Of a stretch of 64,000 bases of DNA, positions 43,262-52,003 are shown one piece after another (the first letter of the stretch is position 1; each line of letters starts with the position of its first letter). A model generated the notes under the pieces. That model ran no database searches. It had not been told where the DNA came from and was given only the letters and a program-made list of their open reading frames with translations. The position numbers and the translations under genes were made by a program. This stretch comes from JAXGPX01 sp040766745 (GTDB lineage: Bacteria > Bacillota > Sulfobacillia > Fermentithermobacillales > Fermentithermobacillaceae). Where the stretch lies: assembly GCA_040766745.1 (NCBI GenBank), contig JAXGPX010000001.1, positions 248,001-312,000 on the forward strand, read 5' to 3'.

Positions 43262-44551
43262 ATGAAGAGGCATTATTGGATTATTATGGTGTTTGGGCTG
43301 ATAGTCGCTGCGGTGGTTCCGGGCTACCTGGCAGCTTGGCCCGGCACCAGGGTATGCGGCATTGACCTGGGTGGACTGAGTATTACACAAGCAGTATCTG
43401 CCCTTGAAGAAGCCCTTTCCTGGGATACTCGCCAGATTGAAATTGTGGGCGCAGACGGAGATTTAGAGCAGTTCCCGCTGAAATCTACGGGTATCGCCCC
43501 TGATATTGAAGGCACTGTAATGGCGGTTAGGCGCCCTTTATGGCTTATCTTGAGAAAAGAATACCCACTGTTGGTTTGTACCGGTAAACAGCAAAAGTTG
43601 GCATGGTTTAATGAGTTAGCAGGCCGTTTCAACCAGGCCCCAATGAATGCGTCTTTCAAAGTTACCGAAGATGATAGGGTAGAGGTGATAGGTGGCAGTT
43701 TTGGTATACTAGTCAATTTCGATGAACTTGAGGCCTCACTTTATGATGCCGGAAAATGGTTTGACATAATTGCCAGGATTGAGCTGCCTATTGTTTACAT
43801 AAAACCGGAGGTTACTACTGAGGAGTTAGAAAGCCTTCTTCCCCTGGAACCCATCTCTTCCTACTCCACTTACTATCGAGACAAGAACGACAGAGCCCAC
43901 AATATAGCCCTTGCAAGCAGCGCTCTGAACGAACTTACTATCAATCCAGGCCAGGTGCTGTCGTTTAATGACACTACCGGCCCCAGGTCAAAAGAGAGAG
44001 GTTACCGAAAAGCCGGTGTATTCATAGGAACGAGCGTTGTAGACGATTACGGCGGAGGAGTGTGCCAGGTTTCTACCACATTATACGTGGCGTTGCTAAA
44101 GGCCGGTTTCGAAATTGTCGAGCGGTATAACCACGGAATGCCTGTAAGTTATGTACCTCTTGGGATGGACGCTACAGTGGCTTTCGATATTTTGGACCTC
44201 AAAATGAAAAACTCCACCGAGGTGCCGTGTATATTGAAGTTACAAGCTCAGGATGGGTGTCTGACTGTCAAAGTATTCGGCAAGAAGGATCCTGATATGG
44301 TTATTGAAATTGAGCCGAAAGTGGTCAAAGAAATTCCGGCTCAGCCTATTGATCCGGGTGACGGCCAGACTGGTGACGGTTTGGGTGGCGATGGCTTGGG
44401 AGGCACACCAAAACTGCGCAGCGGTTTCATGGTTGAAACGTCGCGGAAGTATATACGCAGAGGCACAGTAGTAAAAGTTGAGAAGCTAAATTCGAGTTGG
44501 TACCCTCCGGAAAAGCCCAAGCCAGCCACAACCGCCAATACCGGAAGTTGA
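43262..44551 (+). CDS. VanW family envelope protein
   Basis: 429 residues. One N-terminal membrane helix (about 5-27), a PG_binding_4-type domain (about 65-180), and a VanW domain (about 205-335) with INPGQVLSFNDTTGPRSKERGY and GGGVCQVSTTLYVA. A Gly/Asp-rich linker and a short basic C-terminal strand region follow. Related to YoaR; VanW was named from vancomycin-resistance clusters but its role is unclear, and no van genes are present. ATG 43262 after GGAGGAG. Confidence 0.88.
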   Translation: MKRHYWIIMVFGLIVAAVVPGYLAAWPGTRVCGIDLGGLSITQAVSALEEALSWDTRQIEIVGADGDLEQFPLKSTGIAPDIEGTVMAVRRPLWLILRKEYPLLVCTGKQQKLAWFNELAGRFNQAPMNASFKVTEDDRVEVIGGSFGILVNFDELEASLYDAGKWFDIIARIELPIVYIKPEVTTEELESLLPLEPISSYSTYYRDKNDRAHNIALASSALNELTINPGQVLSFNDTTGPRSKERGYRKAGVFIGTSVVDDYGGGVCQVSTTLYVALLKAGFEIVERYNHGMPVSYVPLGMDATVAFDILDLKMKNSTEVPCILKLQAQDGCLTVKVFGKKDPDMVIEIEPKVVKEIPAQPIDPGDGQTGDGLGGDGLGGTPKLRSGFMVETSRKYIRRGTVVKVEKLNSSWYPPEKPKPATTANTGS

Positions 44552-44571
44552 AACATTGTGAAACATTGGAT

Positions 44572-44642
44572 GGAACACCGAGATGGAACCGGGGACGGTC
44601 CTGGAACAGCGGGGACGGTTTTGGAACACCGGGGACGGCCCT
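44572..44642 (+). repeat. Tandem GGAAC-CGGGGACGG repeats
   Basis: Units begin GGAAC at 44585, 44603 and 44623, each containing CGGGGACGG, with a partial unit at 44572. The last two are 20 nt long. The core is the same GGGGACGG as in the palindromic repeats at 3153 and 58335. This lies in the 44552-44914 gap, which contains no supportable gene. Confidence 0.7.
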
Positions 44643-44734
44643 AAAGTTTCACATGTGTAAAGCCCCGGGTTCGCTCCCTAACTCTTACCATACATTGCAG
44701 TGGTTGCTTGTATCGGGAACGTCAGCGTGGGAAT

Positions 44735-44791
44735 GGTCGATCTTGATACCGGTATTGGCATTAGGTGGTCGATTCTGGTACCGGGTTTGGC
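44735..44791 (+). repeat. Direct repeat pair, possible mobile-element end remnant
   Basis: Two 25-nt units at 44735-44759 and 44767-44791, offset 32 nt and matching at 20 of 25 positions; both start GGTCGAT, contain GGTACC or GATACC, and end TTGGC. Repeated binding sites of this kind are seen at the ends of IS21-like elements, but no transposase gene is present, so that origin is a guess. Confidence 0.35.
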
Positions 44792-44914
44792 TGAAACCTG
44801 GCCGGTTTTGGGGCCAGTAATGCTTTTAGAGGGGTCCGAATTGCTTTGTAATTGAGCCTTTTGAGCCAAGATGTTCAGCCTCACTGTTCGGTAACACATT
44901 GCTTCTAATTGCCC

Positions 44915-44963
44915 TTGACTTCAGTTCCTTCGGAGATTATGATATTAACCAAACAAGTGTTCT
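44915..44963 (+). promoter_or_regulatory. SigA promoter with LexA (SOS) box for imuB-dnaE2
   Basis: TTGACT (44915-44920), 17-nt spacer, TATGAT (44938-44943). CAAACAAGTGTTCT (44950-44963) follows and matches the Bacillus SOS box CGAACRNRYGTTYC at 12 of 14 positions, both half-site cores AAC/GTT included. Its place over the expected transcription start would let LexA block initiation. Confidence 0.75.
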
Positions 44964-44980
44964 ATCGAACAGGTGATCGC

Positions 44981-46399
44981 ATGTCCAATATCGCTTACTT
45001 CAAATTCATAGGGGCAAGGGCACACCTGGAGAAGGTTAATCGCAAGATTGATTCTCATCTCCCGGTTGCTGTATCTTTTCAAAACAGTATTTTAGACTGT
45101 GACGAAAAGGCATTCAAAGATGGGGTAAGGCCAGGTGATACCATAAGGCAAGCTAAACTGGCGTCGCCTCTTTGCCGGGTAGTTCCGGTATATGATGCAA
45201 CTTCAAATGAGTTAAAGAACATACTTGATGTTCTGGCAGCCATAACCCCGTTTGTGGAACCTGATGATCATGGTTGTGGAGTTTTTGCAGAGATTCCTAA
45301 TGACAAACCCTTGCCCGAGATTATTACTTTACTAAAGGGTATGTTTCACATGGCCGTTGTTACAAAAAGCCGGTCCAAGTTTTTGGCAAAATCCTCTTGT
45401 GCCTGGATGGCTCAAAGGCTGTTTGAAAAATGCAAAATAGTATCGTCTAAAAAGCCCTGGGGGTATGTACAGACAGGCGAAGACTATGTATTGGTAGACG
45501 TAAAGCAAGGAAAGGAAAGCATTTATTCAGCCGGTATGCCTCTGTCTCTCATGTGGCCCTTGCCACCTGATGTAATATCTCACCTGTATGCTTTGGGATT
45601 TAAAACTTTGAAAGATTTACAGCAAATAGAGGCAAACCAACTTGCTCCTCAGATAGGCGACTGGGCATATTTGGTTAGTGACTGGGTAAACGGACGGGAC
45701 CGTTTTCCGGTGAAACCTTTGTACCCAAAACCTTATATTGAAAAAGCAATCAACGTTGAAGGAATTATGGCCAACTTAACGCCGCAGATACTGGAACCTT
45801 CTCTAAAAGAAGTATCAGAAGAACTAATTCAGAACGGTACAGGGTTTAAGCATCTAGCCATAACTTTGTCAGGCAATTTCCCGCCTGTTGTTCGGGAAAA
45901 GAAGTTGGTCCGCCCTTTGGGCAGGTTTGAATCCCTGCAAGTTGTTGTCTTGAAACTATTCGAAGATATGCTGCTTCAATTGGGCCATGAAGTTTTATGC
46001 CAGGCTTCAACTGTTTTGCTTACATTTAAAGATATTGACAGGGTGCCGGTGAAGCAAGTGTCATTGATACAAACCTTTGATGAGCCAAAAGCGGTACGTT
46101 GGAAAGGGCAATGCAATGAGCAGCGCAACGGGCATTATAGTATGCAACCCGAAAACCGTCAAAATCAGGGTGAAGGTCAAAGTAACAACCGGACCAATAC
46201 CAAAACAGGGGTTCCGGTTTCGCTGGAATTGGCTTTGACGGGTATAGAAGAGAAGTACGGAGATTCGGCTTTGGTATGGGGAGTTAAGGATAAGCACAAG
46301 CAAAGCAGTGCTTTCAAACCTGAAATTTTGCGTCGTGAAAAAATGCTTGCTTTTTGGGATCCTGTAAGATTTGACAAAACTCAAGTACCGGCAAGCTAG
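44981..46399 (+). CDS. imuB: ImuB-like Y-family polymerase homologue, catalytically degenerate
   Basis: 472 residues from ATG 44981 (AGGTGA upstream; the promoter at 44915-44943 excludes earlier starts). Collinear with Y-family polymerases: SILDCDEKAFKDGVRPGDTIRQAKLASPLCRVVP, fingers/palm, thumb VISHLYALGFKTLKDLQQI, little finger and a C-terminal tail. The three acidic metal ligands are missing: motif D-x-D near the start reads AYFKFIG, and SxDE is replaced by PDDHGCG. QVSLIQTF could be a beta-clamp motif. This fits ImuB, a scaffold that recruits DnaE2 for damage-induced mutagenesis. No ImuA gene is adjacent. Confidence 0.78.
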   Translation: MSNIAYFKFIGARAHLEKVNRKIDSHLPVAVSFQNSILDCDEKAFKDGVRPGDTIRQAKLASPLCRVVPVYDATSNELKNILDVLAAITPFVEPDDHGCGVFAEIPNDKPLPEIITLLKGMFHMAVVTKSRSKFLAKSSCAWMAQRLFEKCKIVSSKKPWGYVQTGEDYVLVDVKQGKESIYSAGMPLSLMWPLPPDVISHLYALGFKTLKDLQQIEANQLAPQIGDWAYLVSDWVNGRDRFPVKPLYPKPYIEKAINVEGIMANLTPQILEPSLKEVSEELIQNGTGFKHLAITLSGNFPPVVREKKLVRPLGRFESLQVVVLKLFEDMLLQLGHEVLCQASTVLLTFKDIDRVPVKQVSLIQTFDEPKAVRWKGQCNEQRNGHYSMQPENRQNQGEGQSNNRTNTKTGVPVSLELALTGIEEKYGDSALVWGVKDKHKQSSAFKPEILRREKMLAFWDPVRFDKTQVPAS

Positions 46400-46489
46400 T
46401 CTCATTTGCATGATTATTTGGCACCTGAATGATTGCATGATGCATAGATGAACCTGGTAACCTTATCCGGAAGGAGGGCAAGTTTCCGC

Positions 46490-46729
46490 ATGTCAAAAAT
46501 AGTGGATCAGCCTGTTTTGGTGGTTTGTGAAAAAGGAAAGCCAAAGCGATTTTTCTGGATAAAGAAATGGGTAAATGTAAAAGACGTCATAGATAAATGG
46601 AATGAAGCCGGCAGGTGGTGGGATGAGGAAAAGGAAAAGACTTTTTATCGGGTCCTGGCCAGTGAAGGTGGAGTTTACGAGATATATTCAGACAAAAAGC
46701 ATTGGAACCTTTACAGGGTGTTTGATTAG
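46490..46729 (+). CDS. DUF6504-like small protein of the ImuB-DnaE2 cassette
   Basis: 79 residues from ATG 46490 (AAGGAGG at 46471-46477, slightly long spacing; ATG 46448 is an alternative). VCEKGKPKRFFWIKKWVNVKDVIDKW and EKTFYRVLASEGGVYEIY resemble DUF6504, a short domain associated with Y-family polymerase/ImuB and DnaE2 genes. It may act as an accessory mutasome subunit. It lies 90 nt after imuB and 3 nt before dnaE2. Confidence 0.65.
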   Translation: MSKIVDQPVLVVCEKGKPKRFFWIKKWVNVKDVIDKWNEAGRWWDEEKEKTFYRVLASEGGVYEIYSDKKHWNLYRVFD

Positions 46730-46732
46730 GCA

Positions 46733-49700
46733 ATGTTCACACATCTCCATGTACACAGCCCGTATTCTTTTCTGGACGGTGCTTCCAGCATAACCGGTAT
46801 TGTGGAAAGGGCAGCCGAGCTAGGCATGCATTCAATAGCAATAACCGACCATAACAAACTTTCATCTGCCGTAAGGTTCATTAAAGCTGCAAAAAAGGCC
46901 GGCATTAAGCCTATAATCGGGTGCGAAGTGACTGTTAAAGGAAACTTTCACCTTACTTTGCTGTGCAAAAACAGAACAGGCTACATGAATTTATGCACAG
47001 TGCTAACCCGGGCTCATCTGGAAAACATGCGGGGATTTCCAGTAGTAGATTTAGATACCCTGGCATCTCAAAGAGAAGGGCTCTTTGTTCTTTCAGGATG
47101 CAGGCGGGGGCTGATTCCGTCTTTAATATTGCAAAAAAGAATCAAAGAAGCCAGAGAAGTGGCTGAGAGTTATAAGAGAATCTTTGGGCAAGATTCGTTC
47201 TTTATTGAACTTTCAGAATCCCTTCTTCCTGGGTCTATGAGTTTAAACAAGGCACTTTCTGAATTGGCCGCAGATTTGCATTTGCGCTGTGTTGTTACAA
47301 ACAACGTGCATTATGCTGCCAGAGAAGAATTTCAAATCCACGATATCTTAACTTGCATACGCACACTGACCAAGCTTGAAGATGTTCATCCTGAAAGGCG
47401 GCTTAACTCGGAAAACTATTTAAAATCCGAGAGTGAAATGAAAGAAGAGTACAAATATTACTCCGAAGGCCTCCGTATGACACAGGTTATTGCTGAGCAA
47501 TGTGAATGTCCTATAGACCTGGGGGCTCTGAACTTTCCTGCATTTGCATACCCAAAAGGTTTCAATTCATCGAAGCATTTTTTGCGCCACCTGGTGTACC
47601 AGGGTGCAGAGCACCGGTATGGAAAAATTACGTCCAAAGTGACAGCACGGCTTGATCACGAATTCAACATAATATGCCAGTTAGGCTACGAAGACTATTT
47701 TCTTGTAGTGTGGGATCTTGTAGAGTTTGCTGTAGGCCAAAACATACGTCATGCAGGCAGAGGTTCGGCTGCAGACTCTGCTGTAGCTTACTGTCTTGGG
47801 ATTACAGATGTAGATCCTATTGCCCAAAATCTTTTGTTTGAAAGATTTATGAGCCTTGAACGGGGCGAAAAGCCTGATATAGACGTTGACTTTGATGCCA
47901 GGCGAAGAGACGAAGTAACTGCATATGTTTATAAGAAATATGGCGATGAGCATGTGGCGTCAGTGGCCACCTATAACACCTTTCAGGGTCGTTCGTCTGT
48001 AAGAGATGTGGGTAAAGCAATGGGGTATTCCCAGGATGAGATTGACATAATAGCCAAACGCCTGCCCCATATTCCAGGATATATGATCGAAGATGCGTTT
48101 AGGTCATTGCCTGAGCTCAGAAATCTGAACATCCCTGAAAAGCGGCTCAAAACTCTCATTGAAATAGCCGGGAAGCTTTCTGGTTTTCCCAGATTTCTAG
48201 GCACCCATTTAGGTGGAGTGGTGATATCGAAAAATCCGGTTACCTGGTTTTCTCCCCTTGAACGCTCGGCAAAGGGAGTTAGGATATTGCAGTTCGATAA
48301 AGACGATGTAGAGGATTTAGGCCTTGTCAAAATAGATCTTTTATCTTTGCGGACTCTGGGCGCAATTGAAGATTCGCTCAGGTTTATTGATGGTAATCCG
48401 GCAATTGGCCCGGCAAATAACCACAGTGATGCCAATCATGGCGCTGTTAACCCTGGAAGCCCTTCATACTCCAGGCTAGACTATGACTGTATACCATTGG
48501 ATGATAAAGCTACTTTCGATCGGCTGCAGTCTGGAGACACTGTAGGAATTTTTCAACTGGAAAGCCCTGCCCAAAGAGGGCTGCAGGCAAGGCTCGGCGC
48601 TGACAATATCGAGGATATCGTGGCCAGTGTAGCACTCATACGGCCGGGGCCAATCAAAGGGGACATGGTAGAGCCTTTCATTAGGCGTCGCCGGGGGGAA
48701 GAAGACGTATCGTATTTGGATCCGCGGCTTGAACCGATTTTGAGAAAGACCTATGGAGTGATTCTATTTCAGGAACAGGTAATTGAAATTGCGTCGGCTA
48801 TTGCAGGTTTTACCCCAGGAGAGGCCGATAACTTGCGCAGGGTCATGACCCACGGCAGATCTTTTGATGAGATGGCAAAGATAGGCGAACTTTTCATTGA
48901 AAAGGCTGTAAACGGCGGGGTTACAGAGAAAACTGCCAATGAAATATTCAAGTGTATAAAGGGCTATGCAAGTTATGGTTTCTGTGAGGCTCATGCAAGG
49001 GCTTTTGCCACTACTGCTTACAAAACTGCATATCTAATTGAGCATTACCCGGCTGAATTTTTCGGGTCTATACTGAACAACCAACCTATGGGGTTTTATC
49101 CCGTTTCCACTGTATGTGTTGAAGCCAGAAGCCACGGGGTAAAGGTACTCGGGCCGTCTGTTAACCATTCAGGCAAAGATGTGGTGGTGAAAGAAAATAG
49201 TATACGTATTCCATTCAAGATGATAACCGGCATGAAAGAAAATGCTATTACATCTATAGTTCGCGAAAGAGAAAAAGGTGGGGAATTCAGATCTTTTTAT
49301 GACTTTACCAGGCGGGTCAAGGTAGATTCCGATGTTTTGCGCAACCTAATGTTGTGCGGCTCCTTTGATGAATTTGGAGTTTCCCGGAAATCTCTCTTGT
49401 GGCAGTTGAAAGATGCATACCTGGCTGACAATAATCCACAGTCAGAGACTCTTGTAGAGCGGTATGAAGTCTGTGATGCACATACTCCCGCCATTCCTGC
49501 TGCAGGTATCCCTGACTCTCCCGGTGTTTCAGGTGTTTCTGGTGCTCCTGGTATTCACGGCGCTCCCGGTGTTCACAATGCTATTGGGGCTTCTGGTTCA
49601 ATTGACTTTTCCCTTGGGGAAAAAGTGGCTTTTGAGTACCAAATCCTTGGGGCCGGAATTTCGGCTCATCCTATGGAGATATGGCGCAGCAGGTTAAATA

Positions 49701-50011
49701 GCAGGGAATTTGTATCTAGCCGGGAACTTTCCGGTATTAAGCCCGGCGACTTTGTAAAAGCCGGGGGTATTCCTATAAGGCCCCACAGGCCTCCTACCAG
49801 AAGCGGAAGGACTGTGGTGTTTCTTTCACTGGAAGATGAATATGGCTTAATCGACGTAACATGCTTTGAAAATGTCTATACCAGATATGGAAAGTTTCTA
49901 TTTCCGGGAAAACTCATACCTCTGGGTGTATGGGGCCAAGTCCAAAAGCGTGGTAATGCATTTTCTATTACGGTGAAAACGGTATTTCCGTTATCGTATG
50001 TCCTGTCGTGA
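46733..50011 (+). CDS. dnaE2: Error-prone DNA polymerase III alpha subunit (DnaE2-like)
   Basis: 1092 residues, DnaE2 size. PHP domain (1-200, HLHVHSPYSFLDGAS, ITDHN), C-family palm with catalytic Asp pair in GEKPDIDVDFDARRRDEV, fingers PGPIKGDMVEPFIRRRRGEE and YGVILFQEQVIEIA, helix-hairpin-helix, and an OB-fold C-terminus. Residues about 918-958 form a collagen-like Gly-rich insertion (PGVSGVSGAPGIHGAPGVHN) between the helix-hairpin-helix and OB regions. The cassette context (SOS box, imuB, DUF6504) marks it as a translesion, not the replicative, enzyme. Confidence 0.88.
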   Translation: MFTHLHVHSPYSFLDGASSITGIVERAAELGMHSIAITDHNKLSSAVRFIKAAKKAGIKPIIGCEVTVKGNFHLTLLCKNRTGYMNLCTVLTRAHLENMRGFPVVDLDTLASQREGLFVLSGCRRGLIPSLILQKRIKEAREVAESYKRIFGQDSFFIELSESLLPGSMSLNKALSELAADLHLRCVVTNNVHYAAREEFQIHDILTCIRTLTKLEDVHPERRLNSENYLKSESEMKEEYKYYSEGLRMTQVIAEQCECPIDLGALNFPAFAYPKGFNSSKHFLRHLVYQGAEHRYGKITSKVTARLDHEFNIICQLGYEDYFLVVWDLVEFAVGQNIRHAGRGSAADSAVAYCLGITDVDPIAQNLLFERFMSLERGEKPDIDVDFDARRRDEVTAYVYKKYGDEHVASVATYNTFQGRSSVRDVGKAMGYSQDEIDIIAKRLPHIPGYMIEDAFRSLPELRNLNIPEKRLKTLIEIAGKLSGFPRFLGTHLGGVVISKNPVTWFSPLERSAKGVRILQFDKDDVEDLGLVKIDLLSLRTLGAIEDSLRFIDGNPAIGPANNHSDANHGAVNPGSPSYSRLDYDCIPLDDKATFDRLQSGDTVGIFQLESPAQRGLQARLGADNIEDIVASVALIRPGPIKGDMVEPFIRRRRGEEDVSYLDPRLEPILRKTYGVILFQEQVIEIASAIAGFTPGEADNLRRVMTHGRSFDEMAKIGELFIEKAVNGGVTEKTANEIFKCIKGYASYGFCEAHARAFATTAYKTAYLIEHYPAEFFGSILNNQPMGFYPVSTVCVEARSHGVKVLGPSVNHSGKDVVVKENSIRIPFKMITGMKENAITSIVREREKGGEFRSFYDFTRRVKVDSDVLRNLMLCGSFDEFGVSRKSLLWQLKDAYLADNNPQSETLVERYEVCDAHTPAIPAAGIPDSPGVSGVSGAPGIHGAPGVHNAIGASGSIDFSLGEKVAFEYQILGAGISAHPMEIWRSRLNSREFVSSRELSGIKPGDFVKAGGIPIRPHRPPTRSGRTVVFLSLEDEYGLIDVTCFENVYTRYGKFLFPGKLIPLGVWGQVQKRGNAFSITVKTVFPLSYVLS

Positions 50012-50043
50012 AAGCCGGTAAGATTACCGAGTGTATCAAAATT

Positions 50044-50081
50044 CCAGATTTCCAAGGATAACAGTTTTTTTGGAAATCTGG
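50044..50081. terminator. Hairpin between convergent dnaE2 and rsmD-like genes
   Basis: CCAGATTTCCAA (50044-50055) and TTGGAAATCTGG (50070-50081) form a perfect 12-bp stem. The T-run lies in the loop, not after the stem, so termination efficiency is uncertain. Confidence 0.5.
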
Positions 50082-50131
50082 CTATAGTGTTTATGAGTCT
50101 TATGCACGTAGGCCATTAGCCAGTCCACGAC

Positions 50132-50698
50132 TTATCCGTTTGGTTCAGAACAAACATATGTAGATATCCGTGTATCGCCGTAGTTGTAAGTCTTTTTCAA
50201 CTTGAGAGTGCCATATTCTTCGTTGAATGTCTCTTTTCTGGCTTGCTGCAGCACTACAATGCCACCAGGACTCAAAAGCCTCCCGGAAGAGAGCATCTTC
50301 ATAGCCGATTGGTCCAATCCTGTGTGGTAAGGAGGCGCCACAAGAATTATATCGAAAGCCTGTCTTCTTACTGTTAACTGCTGGATCATGTTTAGCGCAT
50401 CTGCCCTGATAACCAGGGCTTTGCTTTCCAGGCCCAATTTCGATACATTCTTCTTTATTACATCCACCGCTTTGGGGTTCTTATCGATCATGACGGCACT
50501 GGCCGAACCTCTTGACAACAGCTCAAAAGAGTAACTGCCAGTTCCTGCAAAAAGATCAAGCACTGTGGCTTCTTCGATACGAGTTTGAAGAATATTGGCC
50601 ACAGATTCCCGTACCCGGGCAAGAGGAGGCCTGGTATTGTCTCCCGGTACAGACAATATTGATCTTCCGGCCAGGTACCCGCCAATTATCTTCAGCAT
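50132..50698 (-). CDS. rsmD: RsmD-like 16S rRNA methyltransferase with altered catalytic motif
   Basis: 188 residues, RsmD length. Start MLKIIGGYLAGRSIL, NTRPPLARVRESVANIL and the SAM site VLDLFAGTGSYSFELLSRG are RsmD-like; the enzyme normally makes m2G966 in 16S rRNA. The catalytic (D/N)PPY motif reads APPY (Ala121-Tyr124; codon GCG). Loss of the Asp would be expected to abolish or change activity. Annotation to the family is firm, activity is doubtful. Convergent with dnaE2. Confidence 0.8.
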   Translation of the reverse strand: MLKIIGGYLAGRSILSVPGDNTRPPLARVRESVANILQTRIEEATVLDLFAGTGSYSFELLSRGSASAVMIDKNPKAVDVIKKNVSKLGLESKALVIRADALNMIQQLTVRRQAFDIILVAPPYHTGLDQSAMKMLSSGRLLSPGGIVVLQQARKETFNEEYGTLKLKKTYNYGDTRISTYVCSEPNG

Positions 50699-50913
50699 TC
50701 GCCGTCACCTCCGCACTCAGCTAGATATCAACCGGCCTTTAGCCGGCCTTTCGCTGGCCAGGTCAGCCTAGCCCGGCCAGTCTCCAGCATTCTATCACAG
50801 TGGCTTTCCTGAATGTTATAATCACCGTGAGAGAGAATTTAGTTCCTGAATTTAGCATTGACAATACATGAACATATCACTATCAAGACATACTTGCATT
50901 TTTGGAGGCAGTT

Positions 50914-51939
50914 ATGAAAAAAGACAAGGCTTTGCTTGTGGGCAAGGTTCCGCCGGACCTGCTAGAGGAAATAGTGTTCAGCCGTCTGGGCAAACCTAGA
51001 AACGAAGTAGTGTTGACACCTGCTATTGGCGAGGACACTGCTGCCCTGGATTTAGGCAGCGAATTGCTCCTTGCGACTACTGACCCAATCACGGGGGCAC
51101 AGGAGAAAGCCGGTTGGTTGGCCGTCAAGGTATCACTTAATGACATTGCTGCAGCAGGCGGAGAGCCTGTATGTATCTTGGTTACCCTTTTGCTGCCCGA
51201 GACTGCGGTGCTGTCAGAACTTGAGGAGATAATGGGCGACATAAACGACGCATGTCTAGAAGAAAATGTTCAGGTAGCCGGGGGCCATACTGAAGTCACG
51301 CCAGGCTTGCAGCAACCAATCATCAGTGTGACTGCCCTTGGCAAGACCAAGAATCGAAAGGTCCTTAGTTCAGCCGGTGCAAAAGTAGGCGACGATATCG
51401 TAGTGACCAAGTGGGCGGGCATGGAAGGCACTTCTATACTGGTAAGGGACTTCAGAAAAGTCTTTGCCGGTGTTTTGGATGAAGCCTCAATCAAACAAGC
51501 TGAAGACCTGTTCAAAATGATAAGCGTTACCAAAGAGGGTAAGATTGCAGCTGAAAACGGTGCCCATGCATGCCATGATGCTACAGAAGGCGGCGTTCTT
51601 GGCGCAATTTACGAGATTTGCCAGGCTTCAGGGTTAGGAGCTTTGGTTTATGCTGATGAAATCCCGGTACTTCCGGTTACATTAAGAGTAAGTGAGTACT
51701 CTAAGATCGATCCCTTGAGATTGGTCTCATCGGGATGCCTGATAGTAACCACTCCCAATGGAGCCGAATTATGCAAGATATACGGGGAAGCAGGTATCAG
51801 TGCTGCGGTAGTTGGCAAGGTCACGTCTGGACAAAGGGAGATTAGGCGGTGGGGAAAGAATTCGTCTTTGGAACCTCCCGGCCCGGATCAACTATGGTAC
51901 GCCAGGAGGTATCTGGAAAGCCTAAGCTGTGGGCAGTGA
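50914..51939 (+). CDS. AIR synthase-related protein (HypE/PurM superfamily)
   Basis: 341 residues from ATG 50914 (GGAGG at 50904). IGEDTAALDLG (metal/ATP site), ATTDPITGA, VKVSLNDIAAAGGEP, AGGHTEVTPG and CHDATEGGVLGAIYE follow the AIRS/AIRS_C order. These proteins bind ATP and are related to HypE, ThiL and PurM; the HypE C-terminal Cys is present (SCGQ), but no hydrogenase genes are near, so HypE function is unproven. The 215-nt gap before it contains GGCC-rich inverted repeats (about 50731-50780). Confidence 0.8.
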   Translation: MKKDKALLVGKVPPDLLEEIVFSRLGKPRNEVVLTPAIGEDTAALDLGSELLLATTDPITGAQEKAGWLAVKVSLNDIAAAGGEPVCILVTLLLPETAVLSELEEIMGDINDACLEENVQVAGGHTEVTPGLQQPIISVTALGKTKNRKVLSSAGAKVGDDIVVTKWAGMEGTSILVRDFRKVFAGVLDEASIKQAEDLFKMISVTKEGKIAAENGAHACHDATEGGVLGAIYEICQASGLGALVYADEIPVLPVTLRVSEYSKIDPLRLVSSGCLIVTTPNGAELCKIYGEAGISAAVVGKVTSGQREIRRWGKNSSLEPPGPDQLWYARRYLESLSCGQ

Positions 51940-51965
51940 ATGAAGAATCCAGCCTTGGGGCAGGA

Positions 51966-51974
51966 TGGTATAAT
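51966..51974 (+). promoter_or_regulatory. Extended -10 promoter before the Ycf35/Ycf46-like cassette
   Basis: TGGTATAAT is a perfect extended -10 element 30 nt before the start at 52004, with no good -35, which extended -10 promoters can do without. It could drive the whole 52004-55700 gene run. Confidence 0.5.
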
Positions 51975-52003
51975 GTTTATCAAGGACGCGAGGTGGTTCA
52001 CTT

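Noticed and set aside
43262..44551. Vancomycin-resistance cluster
   Set aside because: VanW proteins are widespread without resistance; no vanH, vanA, vanX or vanR/S genes are here.
44909..44980. Upstream start for the ImuB-like protein
   Set aside because: It would place the promoter and LexA box inside the coding region; ATG 44981 with AGGTGA fits.
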